Shown here: in pieces, positions 1 through 7,946 of the stretch
How the letters are laid out: each line of letters begins with the position of its first letter
Position numbering within the stretch: the stretch's first letter is position 1
NCBI GenBank assembly: GCA_020723485.1
Contig: DYIU01000001.1
Location: forward strand, 821,850 to 879,678
Source: Acidimicrobium ferrooxidans
Lineage (GTDB): Bacteria; Actinomycetota; Geothermincolia; Fen-727; Anoxymicrobiaceae
Direction of reading: 5' to 3'
Length of the DNA stretch: 57,829 bases
The notes under the pieces: model-generated
Seen by the model: the letters and a program-made list of their open reading frames with translations, nothing else
The model's database searches: none
Told to the model about the DNA's origin: nothing
Program-made: the position numbers and the translations under genes

Positions 1-676
1 TCACCTCGGGCGCGGTGCGCCTGGCTATCGGTATCTCGATAGTGCGCTCACCCTTATCGAGGGCCGTCTCTACCGCGGCGACTATCTGGTCGACGTCGGC
101 CTTCCGCCCGTCCTTCGGTCCGCGGACTATCGCCTCCCCGGTTGAGACATCCAGGTAGGCGTCCTTCGGCTTGCAGTTGATGAAAGGGATGGCGCCGGTG
201 ACAAAACGGCGCACGGCCTCACCGTCGTACTTGATGACCAGCGGCATCTCCATTGAGCGCGGCTTGCCGAGGAACCGCCTTATCATCCGCTCCGGCAGGC
301 TGGTGTCCCACGCGCTCTTGTAAGCGCGCTCTACCATCTCCCCGTAGTCGATCTCGAGCCCGACTTCGGCCGCGGTGTTGGACCAGGAGTCACCGTCCGA
401 GGTCATGGTGAGCGGCTGCGCGGCTACGCCGGCGAACTCCTTCTCGCACTTCGCCACGGCCTGCGCCCGGGTCAGACCGCCGACCGGGACACCGCCGACC
501 CTCACACGCTCGGGGAACCTGCCGAAGGCGGAGGCGTCGGCCGCGAGCAGGAACGGGGACACCGCGGCCAGCAGTACGAACATGAAAGCGAGGGCGAGGA
601 CGAGGATGACTTCGTAGGTCTTCTTTCGCCCGAGCCACACCAGCGGCGGATATATGTACTTCCTCTTGAACCTCAA
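1..676 (-). CDS. PG_binding_4/VanW-type exported cell-wall protein, 3' part missing
   Basis: The gene runs off the left edge of the window, and 225 N-terminal residues are visible. After a basic start there is one hydrophobic segment (about residues 22-45), then an extracellular part opening with VRVGGVPVGGLTRAQA. That glycine-rich beta-strand followed by a helix is typical of the PG_binding_4 domain, which precedes either an L,D-transpeptidase (YkuD) or a VanW domain. The catalytic part would lie outside the window, so the final activity cannot be assigned. The start is a TTG preceded by GGGAG at 5 bases; the frame is closed by a TAA further upstream and no ATG or GTG lies between. A role at the peptidoglycan is inferred from the domain and the membrane anchor. 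Confidence 0.7.
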   Translation of the reverse strand, partial: MRFKRKYIYPPLVWLGRKKTYEVILVLALAFMFVLLAAVSPFLLAADASAFGRFPERVRVGGVPVGGLTRAQAVAKCEKEFAGVAAQPLTMTSDGDSWSNTAAEVGLEIDYGEMVERAYKSAWDTSLPERMIRRFLGKPRSMEMPLVIKYDGEAVRRFVTGAIPFINCKPKDAYLDVSTGEAIVRGPKDGRKADVDQIVAAVETALDKGERTIEIPIARRTAPEV

Positions 677-784
677 CCGGTCTCCCGGGTCAACACGTCG
701 TACGGATACCTGAACCGGATTTTAACATTGGACGCCCGGGGCGGTGATATGTTCCATGTCAAGGCCATGGAACGGCCGGAGCGC

Positions 785-1993
785 TCATGGGTTCGACGTC
801 AAACCCATCCACGGCCAGTTTTCATCCGGCATGGTGAGCGTCGCGATGCCCATCACGGTCGGCATGTCAGCCGAGAAGTACTGCCCGTCGACCTCGTTCA
901 TCCCCTTGTTGTACATAACCACTATCGTGGCGTCCTGCTCGGGGTAGTAGTAAGTGGCGCAGTTGTAAGCGAGTGGGTCCCCATCGTGGCCTATGAGGCC
1001 GCCGAGGTAGTAGATGCCGAGACCGTATTTGGCTCCGAGGGTTTCCCCGCCGGGGACGTCAATCCATTCCAGGCGCTCTTCCTGAGTCTTCTCGCTGAGG
1101 AGTTCCCCGGTGGCGAGCGCCTTTGCCCATGTCTTCATGTCCTCCATGTCGGAGACCATCCCGCCGGCCGCCCACGCCCAGCCGGGCCCGAGCTCGGTCC
1201 AGTCGATGAGCCTGTCCCTGTTCTTCTCCTCCCACGCGCCGGTCCAGGTCGTGTAGCCGTGGGCGAACGGCGGAGTGATCTCCGCAGTATCGGGGAGGCT
1301 GGTGTTCTCCAGACCCAGGGGATCGATTATCTTCTCTTCTATCTGCTCCTCCAGGGTATCGCCGGTGACCTTCTCCACTATGAGCCCCAGGGCCATGTAG
1401 GCCCCGTTCGAGTACCTCCACTCGGTGCCCGGCTCGAAGAACGGGTCGTTGGAGCGGGGGCCCATGTCCATGAACTCCTCGGGGTCCCAGTCCCGCCCCG
1501 GCTCGGCCACTATCGCCGCGTTGAACACGGCCTCGTTCTCGCCCTCATCATGGCTGTACATCCCGCTGGTGTGGTTGAGGAGCTGGCGCACGGTCATGTC
1601 TTCACCGCGGCGGATTCCCTCGAGGTACTTGCTCACCGGGTCGTCAAGGCCGATCCTGCCCTCGTCAACGAGCTGCAGGACCACGGTCGCGGTGAAGGTC
1701 TTGGTGATGCTCCCGATACGGAACTTGTAGTCGGTCCCCATCTCCTCTCCGGTCTCGACGTCGGCCTTCCCCTTCGCTTCGACCCACGCCCCCTCGCCGG
1801 GAACCCATACCCCCACGACGACCCCCGGTATGTTCGCCTGCTTCATTATCGCGTCGACCAGCTGGTTGAGCTTCTTGACGGTCGCGGAAGCGAACGGCTG
1901 CTCTCCGCCGCACGAAGAACAGGTGAGGGCCGTCGCAAGGAGGAGCACCATAACGAGCGGGGGCGCCAGGTGGCGGCAAAGTCGTGTTCTCAT
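785..1993 (-). CDS. Beta-lactamase-family serine hydrolase, probable lipoprotein
   Basis: This 402-residue protein belongs to the class C beta-lactamase/penicillin-binding-protein-like family, which includes D-aminopeptidases and esterases. The visible catalytic signature is S95-I-T-K98 (nucleophile and base), Y194-S-N196, and a HDG triad element near residue 337 in place of KTG. The N-terminus is a signal peptide ending in a Cys pair (residues 25 and 28); the second, preceded by SS, may be a lipidation site. It is probably anchored on the outer face of the membrane and acts on a D-amino-acid peptide or ester, but substrates vary widely in this family. It is transcribed away from the TetR gene at 2186. 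True beta-lactam resistance is not implied. Confidence 0.85.
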   Translation of the reverse strand: MRTRLCRHLAPPLVMVLLLATALTCSSCGGEQPFASATVKKLNQLVDAIMKQANIPGVVVGVWVPGEGAWVEAKGKADVETGEEMGTDYKFRIGSITKTFTATVVLQLVDEGRIGLDDPVSKYLEGIRRGEDMTVRQLLNHTSGMYSHDEGENEAVFNAAIVAEPGRDWDPEEFMDMGPRSNDPFFEPGTEWRYSNGAYMALGLIVEKVTGDTLEEQIEEKIIDPLGLENTSLPDTAEITPPFAHGYTTWTGAWEEKNRDRLIDWTELGPGWAWAAGGMVSDMEDMKTWAKALATGELLSEKTQEERLEWIDVPGGETLGAKYGLGIYYLGGLIGHDGDPLAYNCATYYYPEQDATIVVMYNKGMNEVDGQYFSADMPTVMGIATLTMPDENWPWMGLTSNP

Positions 1994-2012
1994 CGCGGCT
2001 GACCTCCAGGTT

Positions 2013-2026
2013 TTGCGCTAGCGCAA
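2013..2026. promoter_or_regulatory. Perfect 14-bp palindrome, possible operator
   Basis: TTGCGCTAGCGCAA is a perfect inverted repeat with no spacer, in the 192-bp divergent space between the serine hydrolase (minus) and the TetR gene (plus), 20 bases upstream of the hydrolase ATG. A GATAAT box on the minus strand near 2036-2041 could be its -10, which would place the palindrome just downstream. Function as an operator is inferred from symmetry and position only. Confidence 0.4.
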
Positions 2027-2118
2027 TCCTACCAGATATTATCGCCGGGCCGACCGCGGTGCTTGAGTGGCTGACAGGAGCCCGGCTCTCCGGGAAGAAG
2101 GCCGGGCCCGGGGCAGAT

Positions 2119-2147
2119 TTGACAAAGATGACTTGCGGTAATATTAT
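2119..2147 (+). promoter_or_regulatory. Sigma-70-type promoter of operon A
   Basis: TTGACA (2119-2124), a 17-base spacer and TATTAT (2142-2147) lie 39 bases upstream of the TetR start codon. This is close to the housekeeping consensus and probably drives the regulator and the operon behind it. Confidence 0.7.
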
Positions 2148-2159
2148 GACCACCGGTCA
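2147..2159. promoter_or_regulatory. TGACC-ACC-GGTCA palindrome overlapping the transcription start
   Basis: Perfect 5-bp arms around a 3-base spacer begin at the last base of the -10 box, so the site would cover the transcription start. That is a usual place for a TetR-type autorepressor site. The assignment to the adjacent regulator is inference. Confidence 0.4.
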
Positions 2160-2185
2160 GAAGCGAGCTACCTCGGAGTTTTCTC

Positions 2186-2863
2186 ATGGCGCAGCCTCAA
2201 ACGAAGAAGGCGGAACCGCCGTCCGATAGCATCACGCTGACAAGGCGGGAGCGCGAGAAGGCAGCCCGCCGCGACACCATTCTCGAGGCCGCGAAAGATC
2301 TCTTCTACCAGAAGGGTTTTCCCGACACCACCATGGAAGAGATAGCAGCCGCGGCAGAGGTCAGCAAGGGCACGCTCTACCTCTACTTCTCCAGCAAGGA
2401 CGAGTTGTACGTCTCTATCATCCTCGAGGGATTTCAGATAATCGACGGCAAGCTCGAGGAGATCAGCGCCACGAAAGGCGATCTCGTCGAAAAGGGCCGG
2501 TCGATGTTCATGACGTTCGTCGAGTTCTGCCTGGAGAACCGCGAGTACTTCCGCATTACGCAGTACTTTCTGAGTGAGACCGCCCGCCGGAATCTTCCGG
2601 CGGCCCTGATCGAGGGGCTGTCCACTTACACAACGGGCCTGCTCGGGTATGTGGCGGACCTGGTTGCGGAAGGCAAGACAGCGGGGATAATACGCGATGA
2701 CGTGGACCCGTACACGTTCGCCGTCATCGCCTGGAGAACGGCCACCGGCATCCTCGACCTCGCGGTCATCGAGGATGAGACCGGGCTGGCCGGCGGTGAG
2801 TATCTCGACCTCTTCGAGCAGGCGTTCGATTTCCTGCTCGGCGGCGCAATGGAAAGATCATAA
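2186..2863 (+). CDS. TetR/AcrR-family transcriptional regulator of operon A
   Basis: The 225-residue length is typical of the family. The N-terminal DNA-binding domain (about residues 22-70) has the family pattern: TILEAAKDLFYQKGF, then T-TMEEIAAAAEVSKGTLYLYF as helix-turn-helix, then SSKDEL. The all-helical C-terminal part (75-220) would bind a ligand and dimerise. GGAG precedes the ATG. It is the first gene after the promoter at 2119 and is followed 33 bases later by the flavoprotein genes, so it probably senses a substrate or intermediate of operon A. TetR-type neighbours of acyl-CoA and aromatic degradation genes often bind acyl-CoA esters; here the ligand is unknown. Confidence 0.85.
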   Translation: MAQPQTKKAEPPSDSITLTRREREKAARRDTILEAAKDLFYQKGFPDTTMEEIAAAAEVSKGTLYLYFSSKDELYVSIILEGFQIIDGKLEEISATKGDLVEKGRSMFMTFVEFCLENREYFRITQYFLSETARRNLPAALIEGLSTYTTGLLGYVADLVAEGKTAGIIRDDVDPYTFAVIAWRTATGILDLAVIEDETGLAGGEYLDLFEQAFDFLLGGAMERS

Positions 2864-2896
2864 CGGGCCCATGACCACCACACGGAGGTGGAATCG

Positions 2897-4561
2897 ATGA
2901 GTCTCGACGTCCAGCAGACCATTTCCGATGAGGCTTACCGCGATCTCGAGGAAGCGGTCGGCCCCGAGAACGTCTCCCGCGAGCCGGCGGTGATCGACTG
3001 CTACTCCTGGCAGCCGTTCGCCAACGACAATCCGGAGCGGTGGGTGATAAGGCCCGTGGCCGTCGCCATGCCGGGCAGCACGGAGGAGGTGCAGGCCCTG
3101 GTGAAGGCGATCGGCAGGCACGGGCTGAAGTTCAAGGCGTTCTCCACGGGCTGGGGCGCCTACAGCTCTCCGACGAGCGAAGGGGTTGTCCAGGTCGACC
3201 TGCGGCGAATGGACCGCATCATAGACATCGACGAGAAGAACATGTACGCCGTCCTCGAGCCCTATGTCTGCGGCGCCCAGCTGCAGGCGGAGGCGATGAA
3301 GGTCGGCCTCAACACCCACATAATCGGCGCCGGACCGTCCTGCTCGCCGCTGGCGAGCGCCACGTCCGCGTGGGGCGTCGGGTGGGACTGCTGCTACATG
3401 AGCTACAGCGGGCGCAACCTCCTCGGCGCGGAGTGGGTGCTCCCTGACGGCGAGATACTCAAGATCGGCTCGCTGGGCTCGGGGAAGGGATGGTTCTCGG
3501 GTGACGGCCCCGGGCCCTCGCTGCGCGGCATCGTGCGCGGCTCAACGGGGGCGCTCTCGGGGCTCGGCATCTTCACGAAGGCGGCCATAAAGCTCTTTAA
3601 CTGGCCGGGCCCACCGCAGATCAAGACCACGGGGATGCTGCTCGACGCGGATTCCGAGGTGCCGGAGAACCTGAGGTTCTGCATGACTTTCTGGCCCGAC
3701 AGGAAGAGTCAGGACGAGGCCATCTACAAGATAAGCGAGTCGGAGCTGCCCTACATCTTCAGCCGGACCGGCCTGGGCGCGACGATCTCCATCGCGACCC
3801 CCCACCTGATGAAGATACTCGTTAAGACAAAAGCGATAAGGAAGGCCGTCACCGCCGACATGAAGTGGGGCTGCACGCTTATCATGGTCGCCGACTCCGA
3901 GGGGGAGATGGCCTACAAGGAGGGCGTGCTCTCCGAGATCGCGGAGCAGTACGGCGGCGCGGTCATCAACCTCACCGAGGCTAAACCGGTCATCCGGATG
4001 TTCCTTATGAACTTCCTGCGGGGGACCGCCGTGCCCGTGGTGTTCCGGATGGGCGGACAGATGTTCACCGCGCTGGACCGCAACGATACCTGGGACGCCC
4101 AGATGGACTGGGCGGGCATGGGCGAGACCGTGAAGCAGAAGTGGATAGACAGGGGCGGCATCCTGGACGACATGGCCGACAATCCCTACATGGTGACCTA
4201 CGAGCAGAACACGTGGGGCCACTGCGAGGAGATATTCCAGTACGACCCGCGCAACCCGGAGCACCTGGCGGCTCTCGAGCCGATATTCGTCGAGTTCTCG
4301 GTGGAGGCGGCGGAGCGCTGCATGGAGCCGCTCTCATCGACCGACGCCAGGCTGCGCAAGATCATCAGCCCGATGATGGGACACTACACCAGCTGGCAGC
4401 AGAAGATATCGGGCTTCCTCGACAGGGACAGGGCGGCCGACACAGGCATGTACTGCGACGAGGTCGACTTCGACGTCAACAAGCTCGAGCCGGAGATGCG
4501 CTCCCGCATTGAGAAGCTGGTCGAGAAATACAGCTGGACGGATGAAGGCCCACCGGAATAG
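2897..4561 (+). CDS. FAD-binding oxidoreductase, VAO/GlcD superfamily
   Basis: A 554-residue flavoprotein of the FAD_binding_4 (PCMH/vanillyl-alcohol oxidase, GlcD) superfamily. The N-terminal FAD domain shows the PGSTEEVQALV strand-helix (about 60-70), an FSTGWGAYSS nucleotide loop (about 83-92), GAGPSCSPLASAT (about 144-156) and GSTGALSGLGIFTKAAI. The remainder is the substrate-cap domain. Such enzymes oxidise hydroxy acids, alcohols or phenols and pass electrons to an Fe-S subunit or ETF. I chose ATG 2897 over the in-frame GTG at 2888 because GGAGG at 2884 is correctly spaced for the ATG. A shortened paralogue lies at 21058. The downstream flavoprotein and CCG Fe-S protein suggest a GlcDEF-like complex; the substrate is unknown. 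Confidence 0.8.
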   Translation: MSLDVQQTISDEAYRDLEEAVGPENVSREPAVIDCYSWQPFANDNPERWVIRPVAVAMPGSTEEVQALVKAIGRHGLKFKAFSTGWGAYSSPTSEGVVQVDLRRMDRIIDIDEKNMYAVLEPYVCGAQLQAEAMKVGLNTHIIGAGPSCSPLASATSAWGVGWDCCYMSYSGRNLLGAEWVLPDGEILKIGSLGSGKGWFSGDGPGPSLRGIVRGSTGALSGLGIFTKAAIKLFNWPGPPQIKTTGMLLDADSEVPENLRFCMTFWPDRKSQDEAIYKISESELPYIFSRTGLGATISIATPHLMKILVKTKAIRKAVTADMKWGCTLIMVADSEGEMAYKEGVLSEIAEQYGGAVINLTEAKPVIRMFLMNFLRGTAVPVVFRMGGQMFTALDRNDTWDAQMDWAGMGETVKQKWIDRGGILDDMADNPYMVTYEQNTWGHCEEIFQYDPRNPEHLAALEPIFVEFSVEAAERCMEPLSSTDARLRKIISPMMGHYTSWQQKISGFLDRDRAADTGMYCDEVDFDVNKLEPEMRSRIEKLVEKYSWTDEGPPE

Positions 4562-4575
4562 TAGCGATTCGTAGT

Positions 4576-4592
4576 GCCGGCCTCCGGCCGGC
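4576..4592. other. Intergenic GC-rich hairpin
   Basis: GCCGGCC-TCC-GGCCGGC forms a perfect 7-bp stem with a 3-base loop in the 70-base gap after the first flavoprotein gene. It has only a TTT after it, so it is a weak terminator at best. An mRNA-stability or processing hairpin within the operon is equally possible. Confidence 0.4.
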
Positions 4593-4631
4593 TCGTTTGA
4601 GGCGGGGGACTACCCCCGGGAGGTGATCGAA

Positions 4632-4967
4632 TTGGCGGCAAAGGGAGGCCCGCTCTTCGAGGTGACGGCCAGCGCGTACCGCAACGGTGTCATCGACAAG
4701 AGCATGGCGCTTTTAGGCGACGCGGTGGACGGCGCGATGGAGCAGACCGGCTGCGAGATAGGCGACCTGGTCAACAAGCTCGACATGGCTTCCGAGAAGG
4801 CGGTCATGCGCATGGACACACTGCTCGCCTACTCGGGTCCCGTGATCAGGCTCGCCGCGAGCGACCGGCTGATGGCCCTTGTCTCGCGCATGCTGGACGT
4901 GGCGCTGGTGCGCAGGCTCACCCTTGCCATGATGACCAAGGTGCTCGCAAAGGCCGTTGCGGCCTGA
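4632..4967 (+). CDS. Small helical protein of the flavoprotein/Fe-S unit, family unknown
   Basis: I do not recognise this 111-residue protein. It is predicted all-helical, without Cys or a signal peptide, and has a hydrophobic helical C-terminus (MALVSRMLDVALVRR onward). It aligns with the small protein at 23423-23761. Shared features are an initial F-E, the pattern G-x-A-[VL]-D, then TG-x3-GDL and LD-x4-E-x-AV, so both are members of one family found next to a VAO flavoprotein and a CCG Fe-S protein. There is a faint likeness to DUF1641, a small partner of formate-dehydrogenase and Hdr modules. TTG 4632 is preferred because GGGAGG ends 8 bases before it; GTG 4623 overlaps that site. It may be a structural subunit or an adaptor. 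Confidence 0.6.
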   Translation: MAAKGGPLFEVTASAYRNGVIDKSMALLGDAVDGAMEQTGCEIGDLVNKLDMASEKAVMRMDTLLAYSGPVIRLAASDRLMALVSRMLDVALVRRLTLAMMTKVLAKAVAA

Positions 4968-4985
4968 TGCGAAAGGAGAGCGAAG

Positions 4986-6509
4986 ATGTCGGCTACCGAC
5001 GTTACCGGACTGAGGGAGAAGCTCTCCTCGATTGTGGGCGAGAGCGGCGTATCGGACGACAGCTCCACGCTCGAGACCTACAGGAGCGCCGGTCTCGCAA
5101 CCGGAGGAGAGCCACTTCTGCTGGTCCGCCCGGGCGATTCGGGCCAGGTGCGGGACCTCGTGAAGCTCGCGGGCGAGGACGGGTTGAACCTGGTGCTCTC
5201 CAGCTCTGGCACGCCGCGCTTTCGCGGCGACACCGTCCCATCGGGTGAAGCGGTGATAGTGGACATGTCCGGGATGGACAGGGTGCTGCGGGTGGACCGG
5301 CGGAACAAGGTGGCGCTCATCGAGCCCGGCGTGACTTTCGCTCAGCTCAAGGCCGAGGCGAAGAAGCAGGGCATGCGCCCGTCCATGCCGCTGCTGCCCC
5401 GCGCGACCAAGTCGGTCATCGCGAGCTTCCTCGAGAGGGAGCCCATCACTGTGCCCCGCTACCACTGGGACATGACGGACCCCCTGCTCTGCACGGAGCT
5501 GGTGTTCGGCACCGGCGACCTGTTCCGCACCGGCTCTGCGGCCGGCCCGGGCAGCCTCCAGGAGCAGTGGGACAAGGGACTGGCGCAGAAGAACCCCATG
5601 GGCCCAGCGCAGACTGACTTCCTTCGCATAGTGCAGGGCTCGCAGGGGACGATGGCCGCCGTGACCTGGGCCACGATGAAGCTCGAGCTCGAGCCTTCCC
5701 TGCACCGACTCTACTTCGTCCCGACGGACAGGCTGGAACGGCTGGTCGAGTTCTCGTACCGGGCCCTGAGGCCCAAGCTCGGCGAGGAGTTCTTCATCCT
5801 TGACGCGTTTGCCCTCGCGACCATCATCGCCGAAGACCCGGGTCAGATCGCCGAACTCGCCTCAAGGCAGGCGCCGTTCACCCTCGTATACGGGGTCGCC
5901 GGTTTCGAGTACCTGCCCGAGAAGCGGGTCGCCTACCAGGAGAACGACCTCGAGGAGATCGCGCAGGCGACAGGACTGCGGGTGGCACGGGAGGTGCCGG
6001 GCGCGTCGTGGCGGCGCCTGGACGAGATCATCTCCAACCCGAGCCCGGAGCCGTATTACAAGACGCGGGCCAGGGGCGCGTTCCTGGAGGTATTGTTCCT
6101 GACCACTCTCGACCGCCTGCCCTCACTCGTGGAAGTGGCGGAGGAAGCCGCGGCCCGCCACGGCTACCCGGCCGGTGAGCTGGGCGTGTACGTCCAGCCC
6201 ATACAGCACGGGCGCACGTGCCACGTGGAGTTCAACATCTACTTCGACCCGGAGGACGAGAAGGATTCCAGGCGAGCCGGTGACCTCCACGAGGACGCGA
6301 GCCGCGCGCTCGACGAGGCCGGCGCCTTTTTCTCCCGCCCGTACGGCGCGTGGGCCGGGATGGCTTACGCCCACTGCCCCGATACGGTCGTCGCCTTGAA
6401 GAAGATAAAGGAGATGCTCGACCCGGCAGGCGTGCTCAACAGGGGCAAGCTCTGTTTCAACGGCGCCCCGGGGGACAAGCCCGGCAAGAAGAAGAAGGAG
6501 GTGGGGTAG
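4986..6509 (+). CDS. Second FAD-binding oxidoreductase, GlcD/GlcE-like
   Basis: A 507-residue member of the FAD_binding_4 superfamily, more diverged than its neighbour at 2897. Recognisable parts are VRPGDSGQVRDLVKLA (about 44-60), a weakened nucleotide loop SSSGTPRFRGD, IVDMSGMDRVLRVD, EPGVTFAQLKAEAKKQGM (about 112-130) and QGSQGTMAAVTWATMKL. The C-terminus has the family's closing DPAGVLNRGKLCF element, then a lysine-rich tail. GAAAGGAG precedes the ATG and 1 base separates the stop from the next start, implying coupled translation. Two unequal FAD proteins followed by a two-cluster Fe-S protein is the GlcD-GlcE-GlcF layout of glycolate dehydrogenase, so this may be the GlcE-type partner. 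Confidence 0.75.
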   Translation: MSATDVTGLREKLSSIVGESGVSDDSSTLETYRSAGLATGGEPLLLVRPGDSGQVRDLVKLAGEDGLNLVLSSSGTPRFRGDTVPSGEAVIVDMSGMDRVLRVDRRNKVALIEPGVTFAQLKAEAKKQGMRPSMPLLPRATKSVIASFLEREPITVPRYHWDMTDPLLCTELVFGTGDLFRTGSAAGPGSLQEQWDKGLAQKNPMGPAQTDFLRIVQGSQGTMAAVTWATMKLELEPSLHRLYFVPTDRLERLVEFSYRALRPKLGEEFFILDAFALATIIAEDPGQIAELASRQAPFTLVYGVAGFEYLPEKRVAYQENDLEEIAQATGLRVAREVPGASWRRLDEIISNPSPEPYYKTRARGAFLEVLFLTTLDRLPSLVEVAEEAAARHGYPAGELGVYVQPIQHGRTCHVEFNIYFDPEDEKDSRRAGDLHEDASRALDEAGAFFSRPYGAWAGMAYAHCPDTVVALKKIKEMLDPAGVLNRGKLCFNGAPGDKPGKKKKEVG

Positions 6510-7766
6510 ATGGCGCTCGAGGACTACCGCAACGACATGGAGGGGTGCTCCCGCTGCTCGTCCTGCAAGTGGGTTCCGTACAACCAGATCAAGAGCTGGC
6601 GCTTCGCCAAGAACTGCCCGTCTGTCGTGCGTCACAACTTCCACTCCTACTCGGGCTCAGGCCGCATGATAACGGGGCATTCCATACTCCTGGGCCGCAG
6701 CGAGCTCAACGACGACGTCGCCGACATGATCTACAAGTGCCAGATGTGCGGCGCGTGTGACGCTGCGTGCAAGGTGTACCGCGACGATATCGACCTGACC
6801 GAGGTCCTGCTTGAACTGCGGGCGCACTGCGTGGAGAGCGGGAGCCTGATAGTGGAGCACATGATGATGCTGGACGCCCTCAAGGCCGAGGACAACGTCA
6901 TGGGCGAGCCCAAGGCGAAGAGGGGCGAGTGGGCGGAAGGCCTCGCGGCAAAAGACATCAACACGGAGACGGCCGAGGTGATGTTCCACGCGGGCTGCCG
7001 CTACTCGTACGATGAAGAACTGCGCCCCACCGTCCGCGGAGCGGTGCAGATGATGCTCGCAGCCGGTGTGGACGTCGGGATCGCCGGCAAGGAGGAGTCG
7101 TGCTGCGGGGCCCGGATATACGAGCTCGGCTACCGCGGCGAGGCCGCGAACTACGCCGACGACCTGGTGTCCCGCGTGAAGGCGTCGGGGGCGAAAACCC
7201 TCGTCACACCGTGCTCCGACGGCTACGCGGCGCTCAAGTTCCTCTACCCGCGCATGGGCAAGGACCTGGGCTGCGAGGTCATGCACGTGAGCCAGTTCCT
7301 GGGTCGCCTCGTAGACGAGGGAAGGCTGCGCCCCAGGAACGAGGTGCCGCTGTCGGTCACCTGGCACGACCCATGCCACCTGGGCAGGATGGGAGAGCCG
7401 TTCCTAGGTGACTGGGCCGGGGACAAGCTCGAGCGCCCGATGAGCATGAAGCGAGCGGGGAAGAAGGGCGTCTACGACGCCCCGCGCGATGTCCTCGCGT
7501 CCATCCCCGGCGTCGAGCTGATTGAGATGGAGCGCATCAGGGAGTACTCCTGGTGCTGCGGCGCAGGCGGCGGCGTTTACGAGGCTTACCCCGAGTTCGC
7601 TGTCTGGGCGGCGCGGGAGAGACTGGACGAAGCCGCAGCGACAGGGGCTGAGGCGCTGGTCACAGCGTGCCCCTGGTGTGAGCGCGTGTTCCGCGACGCC
7701 GCCGCGGAGTCCGGGTCCTCCCTCGAGATATACGACCTTGCCGATATACTGCTCAAATCCCTGTAA
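6510..7766 (+). CDS. CCG-domain Fe-S oxidoreductase subunit, HdrD/GlcF-like
   Basis: A 418-residue electron-transfer subunit. It opens with an unusual Cys set, C13-x2-C16-x2-C19 and C36, in CSRCSSCKWVPYNQIKSWRF, followed by a standard ferredoxin motif C77-x2-C80-x2-C83-x3-C87. Two CCG domains follow, which in HdrB/HdrD, GlcF and LldE bind a non-cubane or 4Fe-4S cluster. The second is intact (HDPCHLGR, WCCGAGGG, CPWC). The first has SCCGARIYELGY but its closing C-x2-C reads CSDG, so one Cys is missing; the paralogue at 22131 keeps it (CSDC). It probably accepts electrons from the preceding flavoproteins and passes them to ETF, a quinone or a thiol acceptor. The ATG directly follows the upstream stop. 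Confidence 0.8.
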   Translation: MALEDYRNDMEGCSRCSSCKWVPYNQIKSWRFAKNCPSVVRHNFHSYSGSGRMITGHSILLGRSELNDDVADMIYKCQMCGACDAACKVYRDDIDLTEVLLELRAHCVESGSLIVEHMMMLDALKAEDNVMGEPKAKRGEWAEGLAAKDINTETAEVMFHAGCRYSYDEELRPTVRGAVQMMLAAGVDVGIAGKEESCCGARIYELGYRGEAANYADDLVSRVKASGAKTLVTPCSDGYAALKFLYPRMGKDLGCEVMHVSQFLGRLVDEGRLRPRNEVPLSVTWHDPCHLGRMGEPFLGDWAGDKLERPMSMKRAGKKGVYDAPRDVLASIPGVELIEMERIREYSWCCGAGGGVYEAYPEFAVWAARERLDEAAATGAEALVTACPWCERVFRDAAAESGSSLEIYDLADILLKSL

Positions 7767-7775
7767 CGCAACATA

Positions 7776-7855
7776 GGGGTCAGGTCACTTTGTTGCATTC
7801 CGACCTGGCTTCCAAGAAGTGGACCTTGCGGAATGCAACAAAGTGACCTGACCCC
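7776..7855. repeat. REP-like palindromic element, copy 1
   Basis: The arms at 7776-7802 and 7829-7855 are perfect 27-base inverted repeats around a 26-base loop. Each outer end begins GGGGTCAGGTCACTTTGTTG. A second element with the same ends is at 9726 and a half copy at 54691. The form matches REP/BIME-type elements mobilised by RAYT transposases; no such transposase is in the window. It lies between the CCG protein and the FixC-like gene and could act as a processing or termination hairpin in the operon mRNA. Confidence 0.8.
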
Positions 7856-7946
7856 GGTGTGCAATCCGGGTCTTTCGAGGCGCGGCTCAGATAGGCGGTA
7901 GACGGGGGCGACGACTGACAAGGCAACCCAGGCAAGGGAGGCTGTC

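Noticed and set aside
785-1993. True class C beta-lactamase (antibiotic resistance)
   Set aside because: The third motif is HDG rather than KTG and the protein appears to be a lipoprotein, which is more typical of peptidase or esterase relatives.
728-2002. Long plus-strand frame opposite the serine hydrolase gene
   Set aside because: It is a complement shadow rich in Arg, Gly and Val with no family pattern; the minus frame has signal peptide, SxxK, YxN and HxG motifs.
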